In this document: piece by piece, positions 52,439 to 60,866 of the stretch
How positions within the stretch are numbered: position 1 is the first letter of the stretch
How the letters are laid out: each line of letters opens with the position of its first letter
DNA from: an uncultured Clostridia bacterium
GTDB taxonomy: Bacteria > Bacillota > Clostridia > Oscillospirales > Acutalibacteraceae
Assembly (NCBI GenBank): GCA_905235625.1
Contig: CAJOLX010000008.1
Span: 1 to 64,000 of the forward strand
Length of the DNA: 64,000 nucleotides
Reading direction: 5' to 3'
Notes under the pieces: generated by a model
The model's database searches: none
The model's input: only the letters and a program-made list of their open reading frames with translations
What the model was told of the DNA's origin: nothing
Program-made: the position numbers and the translations under genes

Positions 52439-53674
52439 ATGAAAAAAGGCACTGAATTTGCCGCGGCGGGTATATCCGCAGGGGTGGTATCGGCAGCGGT
52501 TCCGATAGCTTACAGCGCATATCTCACCAAAAAAAGACGCCCCATTTGGAAGAGCGACATGCTCAGAGCCGAAAACGGAAAGCTCGTCACCGAGGGGGGC
52601 GAAGAGGTTAAGCTCATCGGTCTCGACCTTTCGCCCGAAAACGTAAAATGCAGGGAAAACGGCGAAGAGAAAAAGCTCACTCAGAAGCAGCTTTTCGATT
52701 CTCTTGAGGAAAGATTCGGCAATTACGGAGCGAGAGAAGTTTTCGGCAGATACTATGAAAATTTGATATCAAAGCCCGATATAAAGGCGTTTAAAAAATC
52801 GGGAATAAACTGCGTGAGAATTCCGATTTATTCCTATATCGCTTTTAAGGACGGTTCGCTCAAAAAAATCGAGCCCGACCTTGACAGAATAGACAAAATC
52901 GTTGCGGGCTGCAAAAAAGCGGGAATTTACGTTATCCTTTCCCTCTCCTACGCTCCCGGATTCAGCGACAGCGAAGAGGATTTGTTCCTTGCCCAAAACA
53001 GAAAAGGGCTCTCCTGCAGAAACGACACGATAAAAATGTGGGCGAAAATATCAACGCATTTTAAAGACGAGCCCGCGATAGCGGCTTACGAGCTGCTCGA
53101 CAAGGCGTCTCTCGGCTTTGAATGCGGCGAAACGACAAGCTCATTTTTCATAAGGGCGGCAAAAGCGCTGAGAACCCTCGAAGACCCTCACGTGCTGTGC
53201 GTGCCTTACGACGATAAAAACACGGATTACGAAAAGCTCAAAGAGCTTAATATCGCCGTGTGCGTCGGCGGCGGATACTGCTCCGCTTATGAGGCGAAAG
53301 CCCTTTCCGGCAAAGCGGAAACCGTTTGTCAAAACGGCGTGCCCGCGCTCGTTACAGGTCTCGTTCCGTCGAGCTTTTCGGGCGCTTACGGCGAGCTCTC
53401 GCCCGCCTGCTCCGGCTGCGTTATGGCTCGTTACAAAGGCTCCGAAAACGCGCTTTACCGCTCGGAAAGCCCCGTAATAGATATTGCGCAAGACAGCTTC
53501 GACGGCATTAACGACAAGCTGTCCGGCTCCGCAAATCTGAAGGCTTTTGATAAAAACGGCGCTCTCGAAAAAGAGCTTAAAGAAGCTTTAAGCGGAGTGA
53601 AATTCAAAAAGGTAATAAATAAACCCGTTAAAATAAAGTATGCCCGCGGAAAGGCTTACTTTGCGGGAATTTAA
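52439..53674 (+). CDS. Membrane-anchored GH5-like protein lacking catalytic glutamates
   Basis: 411 aa. A single N-terminal membrane helix (about 6-29) precedes a TIM barrel of the cellulase (GH5) type: NCVRIPIYSYIAF, IEPDLDRIDKIVAGCKKAGIYVILSLS. In active GH5 enzymes the acid/base reads NEP; here the matching segment is YELLDKA (217-223). The nucleophile strand VPALVTGLVPSS (near 305) has Gly where Glu is expected. The usual His after strand 3 is Tyr (SLSYAPG). It is therefore probably a non-catalytic binding or structural protein. The start is ATG 52439 with gaggtgg upstream; the track TTG overlaps the SBP stop. Confidence 0.72.
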   Translation: MKKGTEFAAAGISAGVVSAAVPIAYSAYLTKKRRPIWKSDMLRAENGKLVTEGGEEVKLIGLDLSPENVKCRENGEEKKLTQKQLFDSLEERFGNYGAREVFGRYYENLISKPDIKAFKKSGINCVRIPIYSYIAFKDGSLKKIEPDLDRIDKIVAGCKKAGIYVILSLSYAPGFSDSEEDLFLAQNRKGLSCRNDTIKMWAKISTHFKDEPAIAAYELLDKASLGFECGETTSSFFIRAAKALRTLEDPHVLCVPYDDKNTDYEKLKELNIAVCVGGGYCSAYEAKALSGKAETVCQNGVPALVTGLVPSSFSGAYGELSPACSGCVMARYKGSENALYRSESPVIDIAQDSFDGINDKLSGSANLKAFDKNGALEKELKEALSGVKFKKVINKPVKIKYARGKAYFAGI

Positions 53675-53716
53675 ACAAACGGCTCACAAATGAAAAATTT
53701 AAAAGAGGATTAAGAA

Positions 53717-54766
53717 ATGAAAAAGGTACTTATAAGCACGCTCGCGGCAGCTCTGGCAATTACGCTCATATTCACTTCCTGCGGAAACGGCGACGACACG
53801 CCTTTTACAACGGTTCCTTCACAGTCATCGTCTTCCGATAATTCAAATACGGAAGCGGAAGCCGAAGAAACGAAAAGCGCTTACTCTGTTTCCGACAATC
53901 TTATTGCGCTCACCTTTGACGACGGCCCCGGCACGGAGTCATCCGAAAAAATTCTGCGCATTCTTGCCGAAAACAACGCTCACGCAACCTTCTTCATAGT
54001 GGGCTACAATCTTGACGAGCGCCCCGAAATCGTTAAGAAAGCGGCAGAGCAGGGCAACGAAATAGGCAATCACACAAAAGGCCACAAAAATCTTTCAAAA
54101 TCGACCGACAGCGAAATCCGCGAGCAGATAAATTACGTAAACGACAAAGTTGAGAGCCTTACGGGCAAACGCCCCGTTTTGCTCAGAGCTCCCGGCGGCA
54201 ATTTCCAAGGCGTGACCGACAAGGTCGGCATGCCCCTCATTCAGTGGGATATAGACACCAACGACTGGCGGCACAAAGACACCTCGTCGGGAAGAACCGA
54301 GGAGCAGCGAAACAGCGAAATAAACGCCATAGTTGAGCACGTGATGACAAACGTTGCGCCCGGCGACATTATTCTCATGCACGAGATTTACAATTTCTCC
54401 GCCGACGTTTGCGAAATTCTCATACCGAAGCTTGCAGCGGCGGGCTACAAAATGGTTACGGTAAGCGAGCTGTTTGAAGCTTACGGCACAAAGCTTGAGG
54501 CGGGCAAGGTTTACAGGCAGGCCGTTTCGGCGGAAACCACTACCTATTCAAACACGCTAAAAATAGAGCCCGGCGTTTACGCCGTCACAACCTCTTCAAG
54601 CTCTCTCAATTTAAGAGAAAGCGCCGACATAAATTCAGCCGTGCTCATTGAAGTGCCGAAGGGCGAATCCCTTACCGTGACCGAAAGCGTTGAAGGCTGG
54701 GCAAAAACCTCTTACATGGGCTATACCGGCTGGGTGAGCACAAAATATCTTACTCCCGCGGCGTAA
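53717..54766 (+). CDS. Polysaccharide deacetylase (NodB) lipoprotein with C-terminal SH3 domain
   Basis: 349 aa. Signal or lipobox near IFTSCGNG, then a Ser/Glu linker, a NodB domain (about 62-270) with the full motif set TFDDGP, HTKGH (metal His pair), RAPGG, DTNDW and LMHEIY, and a bacterial SH3 domain (about 295-347, LNLRESADINS...GYTGWVSTKYL). The SH3 domain suggests wall binding; the enzyme probably N-deacetylates peptidoglycan GlcNAc or a similar chain. It is 42 bp after the GH5-like gene and 40 bp before radC. Confidence 0.93.
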   Translation: MKKVLISTLAAALAITLIFTSCGNGDDTPFTTVPSQSSSSDNSNTEAEAEETKSAYSVSDNLIALTFDDGPGTESSEKILRILAENNAHATFFIVGYNLDERPEIVKKAAEQGNEIGNHTKGHKNLSKSTDSEIREQINYVNDKVESLTGKRPVLLRAPGGNFQGVTDKVGMPLIQWDIDTNDWRHKDTSSGRTEEQRNSEINAIVEHVMTNVAPGDIILMHEIYNFSADVCEILIPKLAAAGYKMVTVSELFEAYGTKLEAGKVYRQAVSAETTTYSNTLKIEPGVYAVTTSSSSLNLRESADINSAVLIEVPKGESLTVTESVEGWAKTSYMGYTGWVSTKYLTPAA

Positions 54767-54806
54767 AGCCGAAAACGCTTTTAAGCAAAACGAACCGGGT
54801 GATTTT

Positions 54807-55523
54807 ATGGCAGACAGCAAATACCCTCACTCAAACCACAGGCAGAGAGTGAGGGCTGAAATAAGAAAAAGCGGATGCGAAAATCTGACGGACGCCGCTC
54901 TGCTTGAGCTTCTTCTGTTTTATTCCGTGCCCCGCAAAGACACAAAGCCCATCGCCGTTGCTCTGCTTGAAAAATACGGCTCGCTCGAAGCGGTACTCTC
55001 CGCTCCCGCGGAGGAAATTGCCGAAATCGGCGGAATAGGCGAAAGCTCATCTCTGCTCATAAGCGCGTCGGGCGAAATATGCAGGCGGATAAAATCGGGC
55101 AAAAGCCCTCAAACGGAGCTTGCGAGAAGCGGCGAAATAAACGAGAGAATTTACAAAGAGCTTGCCGGCAGGCAAAGCGAAGCGTTTTACGTTGCGTCTC
55201 TCAACGCCGTAGGCATTATGACCGCGGGCAAGGTTATCGCCGAGGGCGATTCGAGCCGGGTTACGGCGGATAACAGGGCGATTCTCGAATTTGCTTTTTC
55301 AAACGACGCCGACAGCATCATAATCGCCCACAATCACCCAAACGCGGAGGCGGCTCCCTCTGCCGAGGATATAGAGCTGACCCGCGAAATCGCAGCCATC
55401 GCAAACCGAACGGGCATAAAGCTCGCCGACCACGTAATCGTCGGCTCGGACGGTTATTTATCTCTCGCGTCAACCGAAAAGTTTGCATATATTTTTGATA
55501 AGTCAAGCCGTGTCACTGTTTAA
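54807..55523 (+). CDS. radC: RadC (JAMM/MPN domain) protein
   Basis: 238 aa. An N-terminal helix-hairpin-helix region (about 20-75, EIAEIGGIGESSS) is followed by a JAMM metalloprotease-type domain with HNHPNAEAAPSAED as zinc motif. Named for DNA repair, but its function is unproven. Full family length. Independent of neighbours, but same strand with short gaps. Confidence 0.93.
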   Translation: MADSKYPHSNHRQRVRAEIRKSGCENLTDAALLELLLFYSVPRKDTKPIAVALLEKYGSLEAVLSAPAEEIAEIGGIGESSSLLISASGEICRRIKSGKSPQTELARSGEINERIYKELAGRQSEAFYVASLNAVGIMTAGKVIAEGDSSRVTADNRAILEFAFSNDADSIIIAHNHPNAEAAPSAEDIELTREIAAIANRTGIKLADHVIVGSDGYLSLASTEKFAYIFDKSSRVTV

Positions 55524-55563
55524 AAAGCAGATGAAACACTAATGATAAATCGGAGGGAAAAAT

Positions 55564-56637
55564 ATGGAAAAAACTTATGAAAGCTGGATGAAAGGCACTT
55601 GGAAGAGCAGTCAGACGGAATACACCGAGCAGACTCCTCTCATTGCCGCAGACGGCACGCTTCTCGCAAAAGGCTGGGCAAGGCGCAACGTTTTTAAGTA
55701 TGACCGCAGCAACGTGAAGGCAAAGATGAGACGCAAGGAATGGGATTTCTATCAGCTCTCAAACGGAGAGTATATGGTGCAGATAAGCTTTGCGAATATC
55801 TCGTTCGGCGGCTATGTGGCGGCTGCGATAGTCGACCTCAAAAACGGCAGGCAAATCAAAAACAAGTCGGCGTTTTTCCTCGGCGGCAAAGATAAATACG
55901 TTTTGCCCGCAAGAGGCGACGTGCCAAACAACGTGAAATGGAGCATAGGCGGCGCGGACTTTGAATTTGACACTCACGAAACCTACCGCACCCTTTATTT
56001 CAAGATGGGCAACGTTGAGTGCAATTTCAAAATGGACATTCTGCCCGACCACGAAAACATCACCACCGTTTTGCCGTTTAACGGCTTCAAAGACCGCTAT
56101 TTTATGACCACGAAGCAAAACTGCATGCCCTGCGAAGGCACTTACAAGCTTGATGACAAGGTTTACACCTTTACAAAGGACAATACCTTCGCCGTGCTCG
56201 ACTGGGGCAGGGTCTGCACCCCTTACAGCCTCGTCTGGTATTGGGGCAACGGCGCTTCTTACGTTACCGGTCCCGACGGTGAAAAGCACATTTTCGGCTT
56301 TGAAATAACCTGGGGCATAGGCGACGAAAGCAACGCTACGGAAACCTGCCTTTTCTATGACGGCAAGGCTCACAAGATAGGCGCCGTGGACGTTGAGAAT
56401 TTCCCAAAACCCAATGCATATATGGAGCCGTGGCACTTCGTGTCGGAAGACGGAAGATTTGATATGACGATGAAGCCGTTCTATGACAACCACGGCGACA
56501 CCAATGTTCTCGTTATGAGAATGAACAGCCATCAGGTGCACGGCTTGTGGAGCGGCACCGCCGTTCTCGACGACGGAACGAAGCTCGAAATAAAAGACAT
56601 GTACGCTTTCTGCGAATACGTTGAAAACAGGTGGTAA
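55564..56637 (+). CDS. DUF2804 family protein
   Basis: 357 aa. The N-terminal TPLIAADGTLLAKGWARRNVFKYDR and WDFYQLSNGEYMVQISFANISFGGYVAA, and the C-terminal SHQVHGLWSGTAVLDDG, are typical of the DUF2804 family, a beta-rich fold of unknown role. No signal peptide or membrane segment. The ribosome site is cggaggga. A very strong terminator follows. Confidence 0.88.
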   Translation: MEKTYESWMKGTWKSSQTEYTEQTPLIAADGTLLAKGWARRNVFKYDRSNVKAKMRRKEWDFYQLSNGEYMVQISFANISFGGYVAAAIVDLKNGRQIKNKSAFFLGGKDKYVLPARGDVPNNVKWSIGGADFEFDTHETYRTLYFKMGNVECNFKMDILPDHENITTVLPFNGFKDRYFMTTKQNCMPCEGTYKLDDKVYTFTKDNTFAVLDWGRVCTPYSLVWYWGNGASYVTGPDGEKHIFGFEITWGIGDESNATETCLFYDGKAHKIGAVDVENFPKPNAYMEPWHFVSEDGRFDMTMKPFYDNHGDTNVLVMRMNSHQVHGLWSGTAVLDDGTKLEIKDMYAFCEYVENRW

Positions 56638-56659
56638 AAAAGCACCGATACGGTGATTT

Positions 56660-56704
56660 GCGGCGTTTGTAAAGTAGTTTTACTTTACAAACGCCGCTTT
56701 TTTG
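56660..56704 (+). terminator. Terminator after DUF2804
   Basis: The perfect 17-bp stem GCGGCGTTTGTAAAGTA / TACTTTACAAACGCCGC has loop GTTT and is followed by TTTTTT. The TGTAAAG core resembles the alpha-galactosidase terminator at 7492-7529. Confidence 0.9.
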
Positions 56705-56725
56705 AAAAATTTTTTCTCGAGGTAC

Positions 56726-56754
56726 TTTTCAAAGCCTTTACATTGTGTTATAAT
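56726..56754 (+). promoter_or_regulatory. Sigma-A promoter of murA
   Basis: TTTTCA (56726-56731), 17-bp spacer, TATAAT (56749-56754). Confidence 0.7.
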
Positions 56755-56847
56755 TAACTGCGTATGGATGAATTCACCCTCAGCGCCCGCGAATCAGCAA
56801 GCCGCTCCGTTCGCCCGGCGCCACTAAAACGAAAGAGGAAAACTGCC

Positions 56848-58140
56848 TTGGAGAAATTCGTTATTGTCGGCGGCACTCCCTTAAACGGCGAAGTGACCGT
56901 TAGCGGAGCCAAAAACGCCGCTCTCGCAATAATTCCCGCTGCGATTCTCTGCCGTGACGTTTGCAGAATTGAAAACGTGCCCACAACAATCAGCGACGTC
57001 AGCTTCATGATAAAAACACTCAGGCACATCGGCGCCGGAGTGAAGCTTATAGACAAGTCAACGATCGAAATAGACTCGCGCCACGTGAGCTCCTACGTTA
57101 TATCTCACGATATGACGAAGTATCTGCGCGCTTCCTATTATTTCATCGGAGCATTGCTCGGCAGGTTCCATAAAGCGAGCGTAGCCATGCCCGGCGGATG
57201 CTATCTCGGCCCGAGACCCATTGACCAGCACATAAAGGGCTTTGAAGCTCTCGGAGCGAAGGTGACGGTTGAAGACAACGCCATAGTTGAAGCCGTTGCC
57301 GACGAGCTTGTGGGCAGCCCCATTTATCTTGACGTGGTCTCCGTAGGCGCAACGGTAAACATCATGCTCGCCTGCGTTATGGCGGACGGTCTCACCGTTA
57401 TTGAAAACGCCGCCAAAGAGCCTCACATAGTTGACCTCGCGAACTTTCTTAACTCCATGGGCGCCGACATCAGAGGCGCCGGCACGGACGTTATCAAAAT
57501 CAGAGGCGTCGGCAGTCTTCACGGCTGCACCTATTCCATAATTCCCGACCAGATAGAGGCGGGCACTTTCATGGTTGCCGCCGCCGCGACAAGGGGCAAC
57601 GTGCTTGTCAAAAACGTTATTCCCAAGCACCTTGAGTCCATCTCTTCAAAGCTGATAGAGTGCGGGGCAAACGTTGAGGAATATGACGATTCCGTCAGAG
57701 TTTCCATGGACTGCCGCCCCGGCAAGTGCAACATAAAGACCATGCCTCACCCGGGCTTCCCCACCGACATGCAGCCTCAGATGTCCGTTTTGCTTTCGAT
57801 AGCGGACGGCACGAGCATAGTGTCCGAGAGCATATGGTCAAACCGCTTCCGCTACACCGAGCAGCTTTCCAGGATGGGAGCCTCAATAACGGTTGACGGT
57901 CAGATAGCCGTCATTCACGGCGTTGACTGCCTTAAAGGCGCGCCCGTCAAGGCGGACGACCTGAGAGCGGGCGCCGCAATGATTATAGCGGGCCTTGCCG
58001 CAACGGGCAAAACCGAGATAGAGGATATACTTTATATTGACCGCGGCTACGAGCACGTGGTTGAAAAATTCGGCAACCTCGGCGCGGACATTAAGCGTGT
58101 TTACTGCGTTGAACCCTTTTCGGTCTCCGACGCGGGATGA
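56848..58140 (+). CDS. murA: UDP-N-acetylglucosamine 1-carboxyvinyltransferase
   Basis: 430 aa from the chosen start. First committed step of peptidoglycan synthesis. The active-site Cys is residue 118 in PGGCYLGPRPID (Cys115 of E. coli). The N-terminal SGAKNAALAIIPA and the EPSP-synthase-like domain pair are intact. The track ATG (56764) starts only 10 bp after the -10 element and adds a 28-residue basic extension. TTG 56848, with gagg 9 nt upstream, gives MEKFVIVGG and fits other MurA proteins. There is no fosfomycin-resistance change at the Cys. Confidence 0.95.
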   Translation: MEKFVIVGGTPLNGEVTVSGAKNAALAIIPAAILCRDVCRIENVPTTISDVSFMIKTLRHIGAGVKLIDKSTIEIDSRHVSSYVISHDMTKYLRASYYFIGALLGRFHKASVAMPGGCYLGPRPIDQHIKGFEALGAKVTVEDNAIVEAVADELVGSPIYLDVVSVGATVNIMLACVMADGLTVIENAAKEPHIVDLANFLNSMGADIRGAGTDVIKIRGVGSLHGCTYSIIPDQIEAGTFMVAAAATRGNVLVKNVIPKHLESISSKLIECGANVEEYDDSVRVSMDCRPGKCNIKTMPHPGFPTDMQPQMSVLLSIADGTSIVSESIWSNRFRYTEQLSRMGASITVDGQIAVIHGVDCLKGAPVKADDLRAGAAMIIAGLAATGKTEIEDILYIDRGYEHVVEKFGNLGADIKRVYCVEPFSVSDAG

Positions 58141-58158
58141 TTTGATTTTCGGCAAAAC

Positions 58159-58196
58159 GCCTGTAAGCAGGTTCGGCTTGTCTTGCAGGCTTTATT
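58159..58196 (+). terminator. Terminator after murA
   Basis: GCCTGTAAG / CTTGCAGGC (one wobble) then TTTATTTAT. Confidence 0.65.
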
Positions 58197-58239
58197 TATG
58201 CCGTTTTAAACGGAAAACACTTTTCGGGCAGGTATTTTT

Positions 58240-59028
58240 ATGGCGAAATTTTGCTCCCTTTATTCTTCAAGCAGCGGCAACTGCACGTATATAGGCTTCG
58301 GCGACAGCGGAATTCTCGTTGACGTCGGCGTGAGCGCGAAAAGAACGGAAGAGGCTCTTAAAGGCATAGGAGTCGACCCCTCCGAAATAAAAGCGGTTTT
58401 CGTCACTCACGAGCATTCCGACCACATCAGCGGAGTGAGAGTTTTTGCCTCGAGATATTCTCTGCCCGTTTTCGCAACCGAAGGCACGCTTGACGGAATG
58501 TATGAAGCGGGCGTGTTTTCAAAGGTGAATATCGACGCTTACATCATGCCCGAAACGGGCACGGAGATTGACGGCATCTGCGTTCGCCCGTTCAAAACTC
58601 CGCACGACAGCAAAGAATCCTGCGGCTACACCGTGATGACGCCCGACAACAAGCGAATTGCCGTTGCGACCGATATGGGCACCGTTACCGAAACGGTTTT
58701 GGACGCTCTTTACGGCTGTGACCTCGTGCTGCTCGAATCCAATCACGACGTGGGCATGCTTCAAAACGGGCCCTATCCCTATTATCTCAAGCAGAGAATT
58801 CTTTCCGACAAAGGCCACCTCAACAACGAAGTCGCTTCCGACACCGCCTCCTCTCTGCTCGAGAGCGGCACCACGAGATTCGTGCTCGGCCACCTGAGCA
58901 AAGAGAACAATATTCCTCAGCTCGCTTATCAGACCTCAAAATCCGCTTTTGACGCCCTCGGCGCGCGCGACGGCAAAGACTATCTGCTCTCCGTTGCGGG
59001 CGACCTTAACGACCCGATTGTGTTTTAG
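58240..59028 (+). CDS. MBL-fold metallo-hydrolase, WalJ/YycJ-like
   Basis: 262 aa. The metallo-beta-lactamase motif THEHSDHISG (near residue 55), DMG near 145, and DLVLLESNHD and FVLGHLSKENN later place it with the YycJ/WalJ family linked to cell-wall/DNA maintenance in Bacillota. SSSSGNCTYI at the N-terminus is typical of the group. The next gene begins 7 bp after its TAG stop, and rlmH next to WalJ-like genes is a common arrangement. Confidence 0.9.
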   Translation: MAKFCSLYSSSSGNCTYIGFGDSGILVDVGVSAKRTEEALKGIGVDPSEIKAVFVTHEHSDHISGVRVFASRYSLPVFATEGTLDGMYEAGVFSKVNIDAYIMPETGTEIDGICVRPFKTPHDSKESCGYTVMTPDNKRIAVATDMGTVTETVLDALYGCDLVLLESNHDVGMLQNGPYPYYLKQRILSDKGHLNNEVASDTASSLLESGTTRFVLGHLSKENNIPQLAYQTSKSAFDALGARDGKDYLLSVAGDLNDPIVF

Positions 59029-59035
59029 GAGAAAT

Positions 59036-59518
59036 ATGCTGACCGTAAACGTTATATGCGTGGGCAAGCTAAAGGAGGATTACCTTCGCTCCGCCTGCGC
59101 CGAATACGCAAAGAGGCTCGGAGCCTTCTGCAAGCTCAATATAGTTCAGCTCACCCCCGCCTATCTGCCCGAAAACCCCGGCAAGGCTCAGATTGCGCTC
59201 GCTCTCAAGGAAGAAGCCAAAAAAATCTCCGCCTGCGTTTCAAAGGGCGACGCCGTTTTCGCAATGTGCATAGAGGGCGCTCAGATGAGCTCGGAGGAAT
59301 TTGCGGGCCTTATAGATTCCTGCGCTCTCGAGGGCGAAAGCACCGTCGATTTCATAATCGGCAGCTCTTACGGGCTTGACGACGAAATAAAAAAGAGCTC
59401 CAAAAAGCTCATTTCCATGGGCAAAATGACCTTTCCGCACCAGCTCGCGAGAGTGATGCTGCTCGAGCAGATTTACAGGGCTTTTTCAATTCTCGGCTCG
59501 GGAAAATATCACAAATAG
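59036..59518 (+). CDS. rlmH: 23S rRNA (pseudouridine1915-N3)-methyltransferase
   Basis: 160 aa. SPOUT knot methyltransferase modifying helix 69 of 23S rRNA. Diagnostics: NVICVGKLKEDYLRSACAEYAKRL, DFIIGSSYGLDDEI (SAM binding knot), and the C-terminal MTFPHQLARVMLLEQIYRAF. The track start lies inside the upstream gene; the ATG at 59036 follows taggag and gives the conserved length. Confidence 0.97.
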   Translation: MLTVNVICVGKLKEDYLRSACAEYAKRLGAFCKLNIVQLTPAYLPENPGKAQIALALKEEAKKISACVSKGDAVFAMCIEGAQMSSEEFAGLIDSCALEGESTVDFIIGSSYGLDDEIKKSSKKLISMGKMTFPHQLARVMLLEQIYRAFSILGSGKYHK

Positions 59519-59570
59519 GATTATACGTTGCTTTTTAAAAAGGGCGTCCGACGGGTTTTCGGGCGCTTTT
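59519..59570 (+). terminator. Probable terminator after rlmH
   Basis: GCGTCCG / CGGGCGC 7-bp stem (one G-T) followed by TTTTCG. The weak stem makes it less certain. Confidence 0.5.
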
Positions 59571-59655
59571 CGTTGTTATTTTTCTGCTTGTTTCCGACGC
59601 GAAACAGGCGTTTTTTGTTCACATTACCGAATTTACAAAATACACAAGAAAAGTG

Positions 59656-59683
59656 TTGCAAATTTGTATAAAAATGGTAAAAT
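59656..59683 (+). promoter_or_regulatory. Sigma-A promoter of gapA
   Basis: TTGCAA (59656-59661), 16-bp spacer, TAAAAT (59678-59683) with a TG one base before the -10 (extended -10). Confidence 0.65.
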
Positions 59684-59728
59684 GAGTATGGTCAAAATTG
59701 AAAAATTTAATTTTGGAGGTTAACAACA

Positions 59729-60766
59729 ATGTCAGTTAAAGTTGCAATTAACGGTTTCGGTCGTATAGGCCGTCTTGCTTTCCGTCAGATGTTTGACGCA
59801 GAAGGTTACGAGATAGTCGCTATCAACGATCTTACCAAGCCCTCAATGCTTGCTCATCTTCTCAAGTATGATACCGCTCAGGGCGGCTACTGCGGCAAAA
59901 TAGGCGAAGGCCTTCACACCGTAAGCGCAGACGACGAAGCGGGCACCATCACCGTAGACGGCAAGACCCTTAAGATTTATGCTGAAAAAGACGCAGCCGA
60001 TTGCCCCTGGGGCGAGCTCGGCGTTGACGTAGTTCTTGAGTGCACCGGTTTCTATTGCTCCAAAGAGAAGAGCATGGCTCACATCAATGCCGGCGCAAAG
60101 AAGGTTGTTATTTCCGCTCCCGCAGGCAACGACCTCAAGACTATCGTATATTCCGTTAATGAAAACACTCTTACCGCAGAGGATCAGATCATTTCCGCTG
60201 CTTCCTGCACCACCAACTGCCTCGCTCCCATGGCAAAAGCTCTTAACGATTACGCTCCCATCCAGAGCGGTATCATGAGCACCATCCATGCTTACACCGG
60301 CGACCAGATGATTCTTGACGGTCCTCACAGAAAGGGCGACCTCAGAAGAGCCCGCGCAGGCGCTGCCAACATCGTTCCCAACTCCACCGGCGCTGCGAAG
60401 GCTATCGGCCTCGTTATCCCCGAGCTCAACGGCAAACTCATCGGCTCCGCTCAGAGAGTTCCCGTTCCCACCGGCTCCACCACAATCCTTACCGCTGTTG
60501 TTAAGGGCAGCGACGTTACCAAGGAAGGCATCAACGCCGCTATGAAGGCAGCCGCAAGCGAGTCCTACGGCTACAATGAGGATCCCATCGTTTCTTCCGA
60601 CGTTATCGGCATGAAATACGGCTCACTCTTTGACGCTACTCAGACCATGGTTTCCAAGATTGCCGACGACCTTTATGAGGTTCAGGTAGTTTCCTGGTAT
60701 GACAACGAAAACAGCTACACCAGCCAGATGGTTCGCACCATTAAATATTTCGCAGAGCTTGCGTAA
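59729..60766 (+). CDS. gapA: Glyceraldehyde-3-phosphate dehydrogenase
   Basis: 345 aa. The NAD-binding [16 protein letters not shown] and the active-site [15 protein letters not shown] (catalytic Cys and His region) are intact, as is [17 protein letters not shown] strong ribosome site (ggaggt) precedes the ATG. Codons are more skewed to C-ending than in neighbours, as expected for a highly expressed glycolytic gene. It is monocistronic, with a promoter and terminator of its own. Confidence 0.98.
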   Translation: MSVKVAINGFGRIGRLAFRQMFDAEGYEIVAINDLTKPSMLAHLLKYDTAQGGYCGKIGEGLHTVSADDEAGTITVDGKTLKIYAEKDAADCPWGELGVDVVLECTGFYCSKEKSMAHINAGAKKVVISAPAGNDLKTIVYSVNENTLTAEDQIISAASCTTNCLAPMAKALNDYAPIQSGIMSTIHAYTGDQMILDGPHRKGDLRRARAGAANIVPNSTGAAKAIGLVIPELNGKLIGSAQRVPVPTGSTTILTAVVKGSDVTKEGINAAMKAAASESYGYNEDPIVSSDVIGMKYGSLFDATQTMVSKIADDLYEVQVVSWYDNENSYTSQMVRTIKYFAELA

Positions 60767-60779
60767 TCAACTTCCTTTC

Positions 60780-60820
60780 TCCCCCGCTGTTTGAGTTCGC
60801 TTGACAGCGGGGGGCTTTTG
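60780..60820 (+). terminator. Terminator after gapA
   Basis: CCCCCGCTGT / ACAGCGGGGG, 10-bp perfect stem, then CTTTTGCT. Confidence 0.85.
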
Positions 60821-60866
60821 CTATAAAATCTAATATGAAAAATTTTGCGCACGAGGGGGCAGCACC

